Shown in pieces: positions 46,282 to 56,100 of a stretch of DNA of 60,732 nucleotides. Within the stretch, counting starts at the first letter, position 1. Each line of letters starts with the position of its first letter. Origin of the DNA: an uncultured Acidobacteriota bacterium (lineage in GTDB: Bacteria > Acidobacteriota > Blastocatellia > RBC074); NCBI GenBank assembly GCA_902825875.1, contig CADECP010000044.1:1-60732 (forward strand). The letters are read 5' to 3'. The translations under genes and the position numbers were made by a program. The notes beneath the pieces were generated by a model. That model worked only from the letters and a program-made list of their open reading frames with translations. It did no database searches and had not been told where the DNA came from.

Positions 46282-47104
46282 GTTCGTTCATTGAGGATTC
46301 GACTTTTAAGCCCAAACCGTTTTGGCCTGGCTCGGCAATGATATTGGCGGCTTCAGTTTGAATGGTAATGGCTGCTTTAACTCGTGCGATCAGTTCATCC
46401 AGATTGTCCAACGCAGACGCGGCGGCAGCTTGATGGGCGCTTTTGATGGTTGTGCCTTCGCCTGTCGCCAGACACAATCCGTTGACGCGCAATTCGATTT
46501 GAAAGATGCGGTTGTGATCCGGCCCCAGGCTTTCGATGATGGCGTAATTCGGCGTAGGCAGTCCATGCGATTGCAATCGTTCCTGCAACGCCGTTTTGTA
46601 ATCCATTTTGGTCAGGTTCGTCGGATCAATTTCGCTCAAGGTGGCGGCGAATTCGCGCCGGATAAATTCTTTGGCGGCTTCGACTCCGCGATCCAGGTAA
46701 ATGGCCGCGATCACGGCTTCGTAAGCGTCAACCTGAAGCGCAGACTTTTTCCTGCCACCGGTTTTTTCTTCGCCGCGATTCAGCAGCAAATAATTGCCGA
46801 GTTGCATCAACACAGCCTGTTTTTGCAGGTTGACGGCACTGACCATGTAGGCGCGCATTTTGGACAACGTGCCTTCGCTCAGGTTGGGATAAAGCTCCAA
46901 CAGCCAGGAACTGACCAAAAACTCAAGCACTGCGTCGCCCAAAAATTCCAGAGCTTCGTTGTGTGGCGGGCGAGGTTCAGGCTGTTCGTTGGCAAACGAA
47001 CGGTGAGTCAACGCACGTCGCAACAACGAACGATCACGAAAGTAATACCTGATTTCGTCTTCCAACTGATTCAGGTTTTCTTCGAATGTTTCCAGATCAG
47101 TCAC
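46274..47104 (-). CDS. rnc: Ribonuclease III
   Basis: Double-strand-specific endoribonuclease of 276 residues. The signature [15 protein letters not shown] holds the catalytic Glu and Asp; a second acidic set is in [16 protein letters not shown] double-stranded RNA-binding domain follows at about 165-235 ([18 protein letters not shown], then [13 protein letters not shown]). A C-terminal extension of about 35 residues is unusual but not conserved in pattern. First gene of the rnc-glycosyltransferase-radical SAM operon. Confidence 0.96.
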   Translation of the reverse strand: MTDLETFEENLNQLEDEIRYYFRDRSLLRRALTHRSFANEQPEPRPPHNEALEFLGDAVLEFLVSSWLLELYPNLSEGTLSKMRAYMVSAVNLQKQAVLMQLGNYLLLNRGEEKTGGRKKSALQVDAYEAVIAAIYLDRGVEAAKEFIRREFAATLSEIDPTNLTKMDYKTALQERLQSHGLPTPNYAIIESLGPDHNRIFQIELRVNGLCLATGEGTTIKSAHQAAAASALDNLDELIARVKAAITIQTEAANIIAEPGQNGLGLKVESSMNEHD

Positions 47105-47129
47105 GGTAACAGGTTCAAGTTTGGTTCGT

Positions 47130-47180
47130 CACAGTGACAAAAGCCAGCACTCAAAAATGAGGCTGGCTTTTGTCACTGTG
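47130..47180. terminator. 19-bp perfect hairpin upstream of rnc
   Basis: CACAGTGACAAAAGCCAGC at 47130-47148 pairs exactly with 47162-47180 around a 13-nt loop. It follows the minus-strand gene ending at 47209 and precedes rnc, so it probably ends the former transcript. No T run; transcript-end stabilisation is possible. Confidence 0.65.
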
Positions 47181-47208
47181 AATTTCTGAGGTTACAGATG
47201 AAACACGA

Positions 47209-48396
47209 TTACTTCTTACGCTTCTTCGGCGTTGCTTTCGGAGCAGCTTTGCCTTTGGTGGTCGTAGCAGCTTTGCCGTTGCCGTTCGCAGCCTTTCCGC
47301 CTGCTCCGGGAGCACCGCCACTGGAAAGTTTGACGGCTCCAGCCGCCGGACCAGTCGGAGCTTGCAATGTCGCCGGATCGTTTTCTTCCACCTTGACCGG
47401 AATCGTCGGGCTGGCGACGGTCGGATCGGCGCTAAATGCCTTTACGTATTCAGCCGATTTTTCCGGCGCTTTGGTGCGGTAATTCCAATAAGCGTCCAAG
47501 AATCCCTTGGCCGCATCTTGCAAGGATTTGGTTTCGGGTTTGGTGGCTGTCGCCATCACGCGCGCATAATCCGGGATCAACTTTTCATCCATCACCGCGA
47601 AGGCTTTGGCCAAAATCGCTTTGCCTTGCTCGCCATTTTTCGCTTCGTCGCTGGGCAGGTTGTCATATTCAGAACGAATAGTTTGGTATTCTTCCTGGAA
47701 AATGGTCACACGCAGCCAGTAATTGTTCGGGTCTTTCCAACCAGCGCCTTCTTTGCCTTTGACCATTGTGGATTTGGTCAGGAATCCGACGGCTTCTGTT
47801 TTGTCGCCTTTAGTTTCGATCAATCGGAAACCGAGGAATTGATTGACTTGCGCTTGAACGATATCACGCAGATTATTCCAGTCTTCCTGTTTCCAGTTTT
47901 CAGCCGGAGTCGTTGGTTCAAAAAGCTTGAGTGCATTTTCACCATAGCCTTTGACCTTGTCGAAGTTCTTGTAAATCTGGCCGATGCTTCCATGAGCGCC
48001 AGCAAGCGCCATTTGGCCGACAACAAAATGATTATTGGGTACAATCTTCAGAAATTCTTCTCCCGCACTGAACAATTGATCCAGCTTATTGCCGTCAGGA
48101 GCTGAGTAGTAAGCCTTCAGCGCAGCCTGAAACTTCTCATTTGCCTTGTTGTAAGCTTCAATGTCGTCTCTGTTTTTTACAATTGTTGTCGCGTTTGGGA
48201 TATATGTGCTTTTAGGGTAAGTGGCAATCAATTCCTTAGAAAGTTGGTAGCACTTGTCTTTATCCTTTTTGGTAAAGCAGGTGTCATACCAAACACGTTC
48301 AAACTCCGCCTGCTTGTCATCCTGCGCTTTGACAGGGGAAACCGCGATGGCGCTGGCCAGCAACGTCAAGGCGAACAGAAAACTAAACTTCTTCAT
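47209..48396 (-). CDS. Exported TPR-like protein with Lys-rich tail
   Basis: A 395-residue protein with a signal peptide (residues 4-24), a helical body (about 30-320) with tetratricopeptide-like spacing (CYQLSKELIATYPKST, GYGENALKLFEP), and a low-complexity tail rich in Lys, Ala, Thr and Pro ending in KKRKK. I do not recognise a named family. The basic tail may bind cell wall or nucleic acid, by guess. AGGAATAA precedes the start. It is a single-gene unit. Confidence 0.8.
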   Translation of the reverse strand: MKKFSFLFALTLLASAIAVSPVKAQDDKQAEFERVWYDTCFTKKDKDKCYQLSKELIATYPKSTYIPNATTIVKNRDDIEAYNKANEKFQAALKAYYSAPDGNKLDQLFSAGEEFLKIVPNNHFVVGQMALAGAHGSIGQIYKNFDKVKGYGENALKLFEPTTPAENWKQEDWNNLRDIVQAQVNQFLGFRLIETKGDKTEAVGFLTKSTMVKGKEGAGWKDPNNYWLRVTIFQEEYQTIRSEYDNLPSDEAKNGEQGKAILAKAFAVMDEKLIPDYARVMATATKPETKSLQDAAKGFLDAYWNYRTKAPEKSAEYVKAFSADPTVASPTIPVKVEENDPATLQAPTGPAAGAVKLSSGGAPGAGGKAANGNGKAATTTKGKAAPKATPKKRKK

Positions 48397-48792
48397 TGAA
48401 TTATTCCTCCACAGTCTGCGTTCTTAATCTCTAAACTTAGAGTTTTGTCCCAGAAATTGTTTTTTTGGTTTTGGAGATTGGCGAGCCGTGACGATGCAAA
48501 GGCCCGACGGGTCTGACCAGCTTTCTTAAGACAGCGCCATAGACGCCGGAAACGAGGCAATAGTTACCGCACTACAAACTTTTTCAACCGTCACCCTGAG
48601 TTTTTTCGTTGACGGTTTGCCTCGATTCACGATCAACACTATTCGCTCAATCCTCAAATGATGACTTCAAATGATGAACGACGAACCAGGTAATCTTGAA
48701 GGAGTTTTACGGTGCAGTGCTAACGATTATCTTAAGAGCTTGTCAGATGAAGGCGTATTGTGCATTATTCGATTGCTTTGTCAAACACGCCT
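48397..48792. other. 396-nt intergenic region without a gene
   Basis: Promoter space for two divergent genes. A small palindrome CTCTAAACTTAGAG is at 48430-48443, and ACCGTCA...TGACGGT near 48590-48620 may form a hairpin. Short frames here show no family traits. Confidence 0.4.
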
Positions 48793-49935
48793 ATGTCCAG
48801 TTTATTGAACCACTTCAACGCTATTCATGCCTCTATTTTGGACTCGATTCGTGTCCTGGTGGAGCGCGAAACCACGTCCAAAGAAGAAGCCCGGCTCAAC
48901 GAAATTGCCGACTTTGTCGCCCGCCAGTTGTCTGAATTGGGCGGCCAAATCGAACTCACCCCCCAACCCGGATACGGAACTCATCTGCGAGCCAGATTCG
49001 ATTTCGGCCACGATCGGTCGGAGCCTCAAGTTCTGGTGATCGGCCATTTGGACACCGTCTGGCCGGTCGGAACTTTGGATCGAATGCCGTTTCGCCTGAC
49101 TCCCGAAGGAGCCGCACATGGTCCGGGAATTTTCGACATGAAATCGGGGATTGTGATTGCTATCCAGGCTCTGAACGCGATTCGCAGTTTGGGCTTGCAA
49201 ACCAAACGCCCGGTCACGTTGCTGCTGACTTGCGACGAAGAAATCGGCAGCAAGACTTCGCGCACGCTGGTTGAAGAAGAAGCCAAACGCTCGGCGGCGG
49301 CTTTGGTGTTGGAGCCGCCCATTACCGGCGGCGTGGTCAAAACCGGTCGCAAAGGCATCGGCGTTTTCGGCATTCGCGCGATTGGCCGAGCCGCGCACGC
49401 CGGACTCGATCCGCGCAAAGGCGTCAACGCCAATGTCGAGCTTTCGCATCAGGTTTTGCGGTTGGCGGCGATGAACGATCACGAGCGAGGCGTCACCATC
49501 AGCGTAGGCATGATGAATGGTGGCACTGCGATCAACGTCGTTCCGGCGGAAGCTTCGGCCAAAGTGGATGTGCGATTTTGGACGCCGGAAGACGGCGAGC
49601 GAATCGTCAGCGAAATTCGCGGGCTGCAACCGGTACTGGAAGACGCGCAATTGGAAATCACAGGCGGCATCAATCGTCCGCCGATGCCGCGTTCGGAAAA
49701 CAACATCGCGCTTTACGAACACGCGCGCGATTTGGCCGCCAAGCTCGGTTTTGACCTGAAAGATGCCGTTGTCGGCGGAGGCTCGGACGGAAACTTCACG
49801 GCGGCGCTTGGCGTGCCTACGCTGGACGGATTGGGCGTAGACGGTTCGGGAGCGCACGCCGATCATGAACACATCATCGTCAGCGACATTCCTCGCCGAG
49901 CAGCGCTGCTGACTCGGCTGATGCAAACAGTATGA
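48793..49935 (+). CDS. M20 family metallopeptidase (carboxypeptidase G2-like)
   Basis: A 380-residue zinc hydrolase. [14 protein letters not shown] carries the first metal His and Asp, [10 protein letters not shown] the bridging Asp, [10 protein letters not shown] the catalytic and ligand Glu, and HADHEHI the last His. I use the ATG at 48793 (MSSLLNHF), where the family begins; an ATG 11 codons upstream is also open. A role in cleaving peptide or folate-like amides is expected; substrate not known. Confidence 0.9.
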   Translation: MSSLLNHFNAIHASILDSIRVLVERETTSKEEARLNEIADFVARQLSELGGQIELTPQPGYGTHLRARFDFGHDRSEPQVLVIGHLDTVWPVGTLDRMPFRLTPEGAAHGPGIFDMKSGIVIAIQALNAIRSLGLQTKRPVTLLLTCDEEIGSKTSRTLVEEEAKRSAAALVLEPPITGGVVKTGRKGIGVFGIRAIGRAAHAGLDPRKGVNANVELSHQVLRLAAMNDHERGVTISVGMMNGGTAINVVPAEASAKVDVRFWTPEDGERIVSEIRGLQPVLEDAQLEITGGINRPPMPRSENNIALYEHARDLAAKLGFDLKDAVVGGGSDGNFTAALGVPTLDGLGVDGSGAHADHEHIIVSDIPRRAALLTRLMQTV

Positions 49936-49936
49936 T

Positions 49937-50000
49937 GGTTGTCGGTGGCCCGTGATCTGTGGTCGGTAATGACCTTTGCCAATCACCGCCACCGACAACC
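49937..50000. repeat. Word-type inverted repeat between M20 and HD genes
   Basis: GGTTGTCGGTGGC at 49937-49949 pairs perfectly with 49988-50000. The loop repeats pieces of the word (GTGGTCGGTAATG). Further copies (ACCAACAACCGGCCACCGA) follow at 49998-50016. The same layout of word-built arms is seen at other gaps. Confidence 0.65.
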
Positions 50001-50018
50001 AACAACCGGCCACCGATT

Positions 50019-51269
50019 ATGGAACGACTTTACCGCGATCCGGTTCACAACATCATCGCGCTTTCGCTGGCGCAATCCGATGATGCGTTACTGGTAAGGC
50101 TGATTAACTCGCCGGAATTTCAGCGCCTGCGATACATCAAACAACTCGGCCTGGCGATGTACACCTTTCAGGGCGCTGAACATTCTCGCTTTACGCATAG
50201 TTTGGGCGTCATGCATGTGATGACGCGCGTACTGGATCACCTCGGCAAACGCTATTCGATCAGCGATGAAGCTCGTGTGGTCGCTCGCGTGGCGGCGATG
50301 TTGCACGACCTGGGGCACGGCCCGTTTTCTCACGTCATAGAAAAAATCCTGAAGCAAAATCACGAGCGATGGACGACGGAAATCATCGCCGATCCGGCAA
50401 CTGAAGTTCACAGGCGTTTGGCCGAATTCGATGCCGCGCTGCCCGGCAAGGTCGTCGCGGCGATTGAACATCGCTTTCGCCCGGCGTTCATTGGCGATCT
50501 GGTTTCGTCGCAACTGGACGTGGATCGGTTCGATTATCTGTTGCGTGACAGTTTGATGACCGGCGCGAAGTATGGAAATTACGATCTGGAATGGATCATT
50601 CACGCTCTGGAAATTGACGAAGCCAACGAACGGATTTTCGTCGGAGCCAACGGGCTGTTCGCCGTCGAAGAGTATTTGCAGGCGCGGTTTTATATGTTTC
50701 GGCAGGTCTATTTTCATCGTTCGTTGCGGTCAGCCGAAGCCGTGCTCAACAGCATTCTTCGCCGCGCGGTTGAGTTGATGAAGCAGGGTCAGTTGAAATT
50801 CGTCGTCGCCGATTCCGTGATGGAGCGCGTGCTGCAAGGCGAAAAACTGACGACGGCGGAATACTTACGCTTTGACGATCACGACGTGATGTTTCACATC
50901 AAACAGTGGGCGCGCGAACCGGACCCGATTTTGAACGATTTGGCTCGGCGATTCATCGAGCGGCGGCTGTTCCGAGCCGTTGATCTGGAAATGCCAGAAG
51001 CCGAACGCGCCAGCTTTATTAATGACGCCCGTCGAAAAATTGCCGCCGCCGGATTCGACCCGGCGTATTACCTGATCGAAGACCGCGCGGCGGACATTCC
51101 TTACTACAGTTATTATCGTCCCGAAGGCAAAGCTCGACTGCTGATCGAACGGAGCGAAGGCGGCGAATTGGTGGACATCGCCGAAGTTTCGAGCGTTGTG
51201 CGCGTGATGCGCGGATACGAGCTTCATCGGTTGTGTTTTCCAATCGAAGCAAGCACGGCAATCGAATGA
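50019..51269 (+). CDS. HD-domain phosphohydrolase (dGTPase/SAMHD1-like)
   Basis: A 416-residue metal-dependent phosphohydrolase. [16 protein letters not shown] opens the family fold; [12 protein letters not shown] supplies His60 and [12 protein letters not shown] the HD pair (96-97); [15 protein letters not shown] holds the last Asp. The set is complete, so dNTP or related nucleotide hydrolysis is likely. The ATG at 50019 begins the conserved start; 20 residues more are open upstream and overlap the inverted repeat. The next gene starts 7 nt after it. Confidence 0.9.
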   Translation: MERLYRDPVHNIIALSLAQSDDALLVRLINSPEFQRLRYIKQLGLAMYTFQGAEHSRFTHSLGVMHVMTRVLDHLGKRYSISDEARVVARVAAMLHDLGHGPFSHVIEKILKQNHERWTTEIIADPATEVHRRLAEFDAALPGKVVAAIEHRFRPAFIGDLVSSQLDVDRFDYLLRDSLMTGAKYGNYDLEWIIHALEIDEANERIFVGANGLFAVEEYLQARFYMFRQVYFHRSLRSAEAVLNSILRRAVELMKQGQLKFVVADSVMERVLQGEKLTTAEYLRFDDHDVMFHIKQWAREPDPILNDLARRFIERRLFRAVDLEMPEAERASFINDARRKIAAAGFDPAYYLIEDRAADIPYYSYYRPEGKARLLIERSEGGELVDIAEVSSVVRVMRGYELHRLCFPIEASTAIE

Positions 51270-51276
51270 AACCGGA

Positions 51277-51410
51277 ATGAAATCAAAAGGCAAAAGGCAA
51301 ATATCAAAAGTCAAAAATTTCTGCCTTCGAGCTGTTTCGCTTTGGCAGTCGGCAATCTGGCGGCGGGCATTTTTGATATTTGCCGTTTGCCTTTTGCCTT
51401 TTGATTTCGT
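51277..51410. repeat. Inverted repeat that encodes a signal peptide
   Basis: The left arm (51277-51317, AAATCAAAAGGCAAAAGGC...) and the right arm (51369-51410, ...GCCTTTTGCCTTTTGATTTC) are complementary over about 35 of 41 positions with one small offset. Both lie inside the start of the TonB-C protein gene. The left arm reads as a Lys-rich n-region and the right arm as the hydrophobic core. Confidence 0.75.
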
Positions 51411-52311
51411 TTTTGGGCAGTCGCCGATTCGATTGGCCATGATTGATTTTGTCGGCGATGGCGGCAGCGAACTTTCTGCCGCGCTTCGCCAATCGGCGAC
51501 GGCAGAATTTGAATTGCTCGACGCCGACTTGGTCAGAGCGGCCACGCGCGGCGCGGGCTACAGCGGCAGCTTGAACCTCAGCCGCGACGAAGCTCGTTCG
51601 TTTGGACAAAGTTTGGGCTGTGATTTTTTCGTGCTTGGCAAAACGCTTTCGACGCGGCGGTTGGTTGGCGCGAGCGGCGAGCAGGCATACTTTGAAACAT
51701 TGGCCGGGCTGTTTTTCGTCGAAGCCAGAACCGGCAAATTGATCCTGTTTTCTTTTGAAAGCGCGAAGTCTGAAACCGAATTCCAATCGAAAGAAAAGCT
51801 GCTAGCTGCAATCAAACAGGCCTGGCCGCGTTATGCCGACGCGATGTTGGCCGCTCGAAAGCAGCACACAGCGGTGATCGAAAACTTCCAGCCGTTGCCG
51901 CCTGTGGTCGAAGTCCTGACCGATGATTTGGCGGCGACTGGAGTTCAACAGCCTTTTTTTTACCAGCGGTTGAAACCGGATTACACCGAACAAGCCGATT
52001 TGGCAGGCATCACGGCGACGGTCGAGCTTGAAGCCGTCTTCCGCGAAGACGGAACCGTCGGCGAAATCGAAATTGTCAGATGGGCGGGTTTCGGGCTGGA
52101 TGAATCGGCAATCGCTACGGTCAAAAAATTACGCTTCAAACCTGCCGAAAGAAACGGAAAGAAGCTAACACTTCAGGGTTTGGTCAGGTATAATTTCCGC
52201 CGACCCCTTTCGCAGGCTGAACGGCAAGAAGAAATCGAAAAGCTCAAACGCAGCTTGCGCGACATCAAAAAGCCCCCGACGCAAATTCCGGGACAACGCC
52301 CAAAACCATAA
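51277..52311 (+). CDS. Exported protein with C-terminal TonB-like domain
   Basis: A 344-residue protein. Residues 1-47 form a signal peptide whose basic part (MKSKGKRQISKVKN) and hydrophobic core (AFLIFAVCLLPFDFVF, 31-46) are coded by the two arms of an inverted repeat. A middle domain (50-210) is like LpqB/CsgG-type outer-membrane-complex helpers, uncertain. Residues 235-310 form a TonB C-terminal fold (GTVGEIEIVRWAGFGLDESA, then LRFKPAERNGKK). Such proteins are often called energy transducers, but no TonB membrane partner is near. No clear ribosome site precedes the ATG. Confidence 0.75.
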   Translation: MKSKGKRQISKVKNFCLRAVSLWQSAIWRRAFLIFAVCLLPFDFVFGQSPIRLAMIDFVGDGGSELSAALRQSATAEFELLDADLVRAATRGAGYSGSLNLSRDEARSFGQSLGCDFFVLGKTLSTRRLVGASGEQAYFETLAGLFFVEARTGKLILFSFESAKSETEFQSKEKLLAAIKQAWPRYADAMLAARKQHTAVIENFQPLPPVVEVLTDDLAATGVQQPFFYQRLKPDYTEQADLAGITATVELEAVFREDGTVGEIEIVRWAGFGLDESAIATVKKLRFKPAERNGKKLTLQGLVRYNFRRPLSQAERQEEIEKLKRSLRDIKKPPTQIPGQRPKP

Positions 52312-52338
52312 ACTTCCATTCAACCAATTGCTTTTGTC

Positions 52339-53739
52339 ATGACGCGCAAGTTTTTACTGGCAACCAGTCTTTCCTGCTTTTTTTTCGCCGCGCTGTTGGC
52401 CGTTTGGCCGCAAACCGCATACACACAACAAGCGTCTTCACCGTCGAACGGTGCTCCGTCTTCTGCGCTGCCGCGCGAAGATCGGGTCAAGGTTTTCGAT
52501 CAGGTATGGCGGCTGATTTACGACAATTATTACGACCGAAACTTTCGCGGCATTGATTGGCGCGAACAGCGTGAAGCGTTTCGCCCGACGGCGGAATCGG
52601 CGACGAACAACGCCGAGTTTTATCGCGCGTTACGCCAGATGATCGGCAAGCTGGGCGATGCTCACACGCGGATTTATTCGCCCGAAGATGGTTTTGATCG
52701 TTATCGTCCGTCGGGACTTTCGGTCGGTTTGATCGTTCGCCAAATCGAAGGCAAACCGGTTGTCACCTGGGTCGAACCAGGTTCGGAAGCCGCAAAGCAA
52801 GGCGTTCGACAGGGGTTTGTCGTCGCCGAAGTGAATGGCGAGTCAGTTGAAAAAGCTTTGCTGCGGTTGCGAACGGAAGTTGGCGACAGTTCGACTACGA
52901 TTGCTTCGGAACTGCAAAGTTATGACCGGCTGTTTTACGGCCCGCGCGACACCACGTTGAAAGCCGCCTTTGTTGACGGCGAAGGTCAGCTCAAATCTGT
53001 CGAACTGATTCGCCGTTACACGGAATTTCAACGCAGAGTGGTTGCGCGCCAGTTACCGTACAAAGTCGGTTACATCGAATTGACCGGATTTGGCCCGGAA
53101 ATTGAACGCGACTTCGATCAGGCCATGCAACAGATGCAGGGCACGCAAGGATTGATTCTGGATTTACGAAACAACGGCGGCGGTTTTGTTACGACTGTGA
53201 CGCAACTGGCCAGTTACTTTTTTCCCGAAGAAACCGACTTGGGAGAATTCATCACGCGATTTGGGCGTTCGACGCGAAGACGCACGATCAAGCTTCGTAA
53301 TCTTTACCGCGAACCGTTGATCGTTTTGGTCAGTTCGCGTTCTGCCAGCGGAGCGGAAATCTTCGCGGCGGCGATGCAGGAACGAAAACGCGCCTTGATT
53401 ATCGGCTCCAATCCGGCGACTTGCGGGTGTTTGCTGGGCGTCAGCCGCACAATCAAACTTCCCGACGGCGGCAAACTGAACATCAGCGACACTGATTATC
53501 GTTCGGCATTTGGCCGTCGCATCGAAGGCATTGGCGTCAAACCCGATCAACAAATCGAAACGCGGATTTCTGATTTGATCGCCAGCCGCGATCGCGTTCT
53601 GGAAGAAGCGGTCGAATCTTTGGGGCGGGTAATTGCCTTCGGTCAACGAAACGGCTCGATAGATTTCAAACTTCGCGTCCCTAATCTGGGCGCGCGTCCG
53701 ACCAACCGTTCGCAACCGTCCACACAATTTCACCGGTGA
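52339..53739 (+). CDS. S41 family peptidase (CtpA/tail-specific type)
   Basis: Exported serine peptidase of 466 residues. Signal peptide at 5-30, helical N-domain, PDZ-like domain ([20 protein letters not shown] and [14 protein letters not shown]), then the catalytic S41 domain. [12 protein letters not shown] precedes the nucleophile S337 in [12 protein letters not shown]. The Lys of the Ser-Lys dyad should be about 25 residues later, but the usual Lys position reads ATCGCL, so the base is uncertain. It starts 27 nt after the TonB-C gene. Confidence 0.88.
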   Translation: MTRKFLLATSLSCFFFAALLAVWPQTAYTQQASSPSNGAPSSALPREDRVKVFDQVWRLIYDNYYDRNFRGIDWREQREAFRPTAESATNNAEFYRALRQMIGKLGDAHTRIYSPEDGFDRYRPSGLSVGLIVRQIEGKPVVTWVEPGSEAAKQGVRQGFVVAEVNGESVEKALLRLRTEVGDSSTTIASELQSYDRLFYGPRDTTLKAAFVDGEGQLKSVELIRRYTEFQRRVVARQLPYKVGYIELTGFGPEIERDFDQAMQQMQGTQGLILDLRNNGGGFVTTVTQLASYFFPEETDLGEFITRFGRSTRRRTIKLRNLYREPLIVLVSSRSASGAEIFAAAMQERKRALIIGSNPATCGCLLGVSRTIKLPDGGKLNISDTDYRSAFGRRIEGIGVKPDQQIETRISDLIASRDRVLEEAVESLGRVIAFGQRNGSIDFKLRVPNLGARPTNRSQPSTQFHR

Positions 53740-53773
53740 CCTCCTGCCGGAAAAAAACTGAGAAGGAGAATTT

Positions 53774-54715
53774 ATGAAGCTTCGAAATTTTGCCCCGATT
53801 GGGGCAGTGCTGTTTCTGTTGGCGGCAATTGACGCCAAAGCGCAGTGGAATGTCGCCTTTCAAGACCGGTCGAAACAAGACCTCAATGTCGTTTTCTTTG
53901 TTGATTCCCGTCTGGGATGGGTGGTCGGCGACAAAGGCATCGTTCACGTCACTCAAGACGGTGGGCGTGAATGGTTGCCGCATAACGCCAGAGTGGATGG
54001 AAACATCAGCGACATCTTTTTTCGCAATCGGGAAGAAGGCTGGATGATTACCAGCGGCGCAAAAATTTATCGAACACAGAACGGCGGCAGCATTTGGGAC
54101 CCCGTTTTTCAATTCGATGCAGCGGGAAAAAGAGACGCGCCGGAGTTTTACAGCATCGTTTTTGCCAACAAAAACTTGGGATGGGTAGTCGGAACTCACG
54201 GCAGAATCCTGCACAGCAACGACGGCGGACTGAGTTGGGCGTCACAGGAAAGCGGAACTCAGGAAGAACTGGTTCACTTGAAATTCGTCAATGACAGGCA
54301 AGGTTGGATCGTCGGCGACAAGGGAATCATTCTTTACACGGACGACGGCGGCAAAAACTGGGAACGACAAAACAGCAGCGTCCGAAGCCACCTTTACCAC
54401 ATCGAAGCGCGTGGGAAAGATACCGCCATCGTTGTCGGTGAAGAAGGTGTGATTCTTCGCACGTCGAATGGTGGCGAAAATTGGGAGCGTGTCGCTGTGG
54501 ACACCAAAGAAACTTTGGTCAACGTCGGTTTTGTCGGCAACCAGGGATGGATCGTCGGTTGGAACGGAACGATTTTGCGTTCGGGCGATGGCGGCAAAAA
54601 CTGGGTCGAACAGGAAAGCGGAACGCGCGCAAATCTTTACGGGCTTTCAGTGGCCAAAAAGGAAGTTTGGGTTTCCGGCGCTGAAGGTTTTGTTCTCAAA
54701 TACTCCGGGAACTAA
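53774..54715 (+). CDS. YCF48-like exported beta-propeller protein
   Basis: A 313-residue protein with a signal peptide (residues 8-23) and about six repeats of the YCF48/HCF136 type, each with GWVVGDKGI-like and DGGxxW segments (residues 25-310). In phototrophs this family assembles photosystem II; in other bacteria the role is unknown. AAGGAG precedes the ATG, 34 nt after the S41 peptidase. Confidence 0.88.
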   Translation: MKLRNFAPIGAVLFLLAAIDAKAQWNVAFQDRSKQDLNVVFFVDSRLGWVVGDKGIVHVTQDGGREWLPHNARVDGNISDIFFRNREEGWMITSGAKIYRTQNGGSIWDPVFQFDAAGKRDAPEFYSIVFANKNLGWVVGTHGRILHSNDGGLSWASQESGTQEELVHLKFVNDRQGWIVGDKGIILYTDDGGKNWERQNSSVRSHLYHIEARGKDTAIVVGEEGVILRTSNGGENWERVAVDTKETLVNVGFVGNQGWIVGWNGTILRSGDGGKNWVEQESGTRANLYGLSVAKKEVWVSGAEGFVLKYSGN

Positions 54716-54766
54716 ACCGGTTTTCATTGGCGTGTATGGATTGTCCGGCACTATTGATCTGTAAAC

Positions 54767-54793
54767 GTGGGACAATTTTCCAAATTGTCCCAC
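54767..54793. repeat. 12-bp palindrome of the GTGGGACA type
   Basis: GTGGGACAATTT pairs with AAATTGTCCCAC around TCC. It shares the outer GTGGGACA/TGTCCCAC stem with the hairpin at 3343-3371, but the inner part differs. It lies 52 nt after the YCF48-like gene and may end its transcript. Confidence 0.6.
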
Positions 54794-54889
54794 ACACCGA
54801 AGCGAAAGCCGATCTAAGAACCTAATCAGATTGATAACTTTGCGAAACCTGATTACCCTCCGCCTCGATTTCAATTTGGAGGTCATTCG

Positions 54890-55207
54890 GTGGACAAGCC
54901 AACAATTTTCATCAGCTACAGCCACAAAGACGAAATCTGGAAAGATCGGCTGCGCCCGCATCTACAAGCTCTGGAACTGGACGACCGCATCGTCGTGTGG
55001 GATGACCGCAAAATTGATGCTGGCGACATCTGGTATCCTGAAATCAAAGACGCTATCAATCGAGCGCGCGTCGCTGTCTGTCTGATTTCGTCCGATTACT
55101 TGGCTTCCAGGTTTTGTATTGAGGAGGAAATTCCAGCCTTCCTTCAGCGCCAGCGAATTGTTGGATCGCTATCTAAAGAGATTTACCAGGAAGGGAATAA
55201 AGAATAG
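54890..55207 (+). pseudogene. N-terminal TIR domain of a broken TIR...TPR gene
   Basis: GTG start with GGAGG 8 nt upstream. Residues 1-90 match a bacterial TIR domain: IFISYSHKDEIWKDRL, IVVWDDRKI, AVCLISSDYLASRF and the catalytic-helix CIEEEIPAF. After about residue 92 the match ends abruptly and a stop comes at 105, while whole proteins of this kind run 700 residues or more. The C-terminal TPR end of such a protein is found 580 nt later, so both are parts of one lost gene. Confidence 0.75.
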
Positions 55208-55307
55208 TGCTATGCATACCACTAAATATGTGGTGACCGAACATGCCATTGTCATAATACGAAGTTCATCACTTCGCGTCTGAAAGTGATCTGTTCTGCT
55301 ACCATAG

Positions 55308-55628
55308 CTAACGTAACTGGCCGCTAGAAAACCAAATAGATAAAAAAAATACTTTGATTGTCAGGCCTCGATTAGAAGTGATAATCCCAATTTTTACCGC
55401 AACGACGAGAAACGCTCCATATACAGTTCCAAGTATAAACGGTGCTTTTGAATCCCAAAATAAAGTATTCTGAATTGAGCGACGCAATTGACCTGCAACG
55501 CAAAAAATCACCAAAACCGTGGAGATAGGTTTCCAAATAAACCAACCAATGGCGGCAAAGATCAAGTGTCCTAAAACTGAAGAGAAAACATTGGTCCGAT
55601 TGACCTGCTTTAGTTCATTTTCTTCCAT
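55308..55628 (-). CDS. Small membrane protein inside the broken TIR gene
   Basis: A 106-residue protein with three hydrophobic segments (about residues 16-36, 38-50, 65-85) in an AT-rich stretch. ATG at 55628 with AAGGAG 6 nt upstream. No family is recognised. It is on the opposite strand to the TIR and TPR pieces and lies between them. It may be what replaced the middle of the gene, or an unrelated insertion. Confidence 0.55.
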   Translation of the reverse strand: MEENELKQVNRTNVFSSVLGHLIFAAIGWFIWKPISTVLVIFCVAGQLRRSIQNTLFWDSKAPFILGTVYGAFLVVAVKIGIITSNRGLTIKVFFLSIWFSSGQLR

Positions 55629-55784
55629 AGCCAACTCCTTGCGGACAACGCTTCCATTGAGGCGAAATATTGAGCAACATTTGTCATCGGGGCGAAATAC
55701 TCAATGGGAACCAGGGCGGGGCAAAGTATAAGTTCGTGACTGAAAAGATACAGTTGATTTGCCGAGAAATCACTACTTTTCTTA

Positions 55785-56027
55785 GGCGAAGCAATTCGAT
55801 CAGATCTGGCCGAAGCCTTCACCATCGCCGAACGCGGAGAGATGCGATTGCACTTGGCCGATTGCTATCTGGAATTCGCTCGGTTGAGTCTGGCCACCGG
55901 CGACCGCGATTCGGCGCGCAAGGCTTGGGAGACGGCCAAGGTCATGATCGAAGAGATGGGCTACCATCGGCGGGATGGTGAAGTGGCGGAATTGAGCGCG
56001 GCTTTGGGAATGTCAAAGACCGAATGA
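55785..56027 (+). pseudogene. C-terminal TPR end of a broken TIR...TPR gene
   Basis: The open frame from about 55758 reads GEAIRSDLAEAFTIAERGEM at 55785 and then a TPR pair, ending EEMGYHRRDGEVAEL plus 9-10 residues. This is the usual end of TPR-type STAND proteins. There is no start of its own. The AT-rich change at 55750 marks where the old gene was cut. Confidence 0.65.
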
Positions 56028-56100
56028 AGAAAGCGGATTCACGCATCCGGTTTTGTCGGCTTATAATCGCCGCCGAAGTCAGACCAGAGGAGCAGAATTT

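Noticed and set aside
48802..50013. 403-residue minus-strand frame opposite the M20 peptidase gene
   Set aside because: Arg/Phe/His-rich shadow of a clearly coding plus-strand peptidase with all metal ligands.
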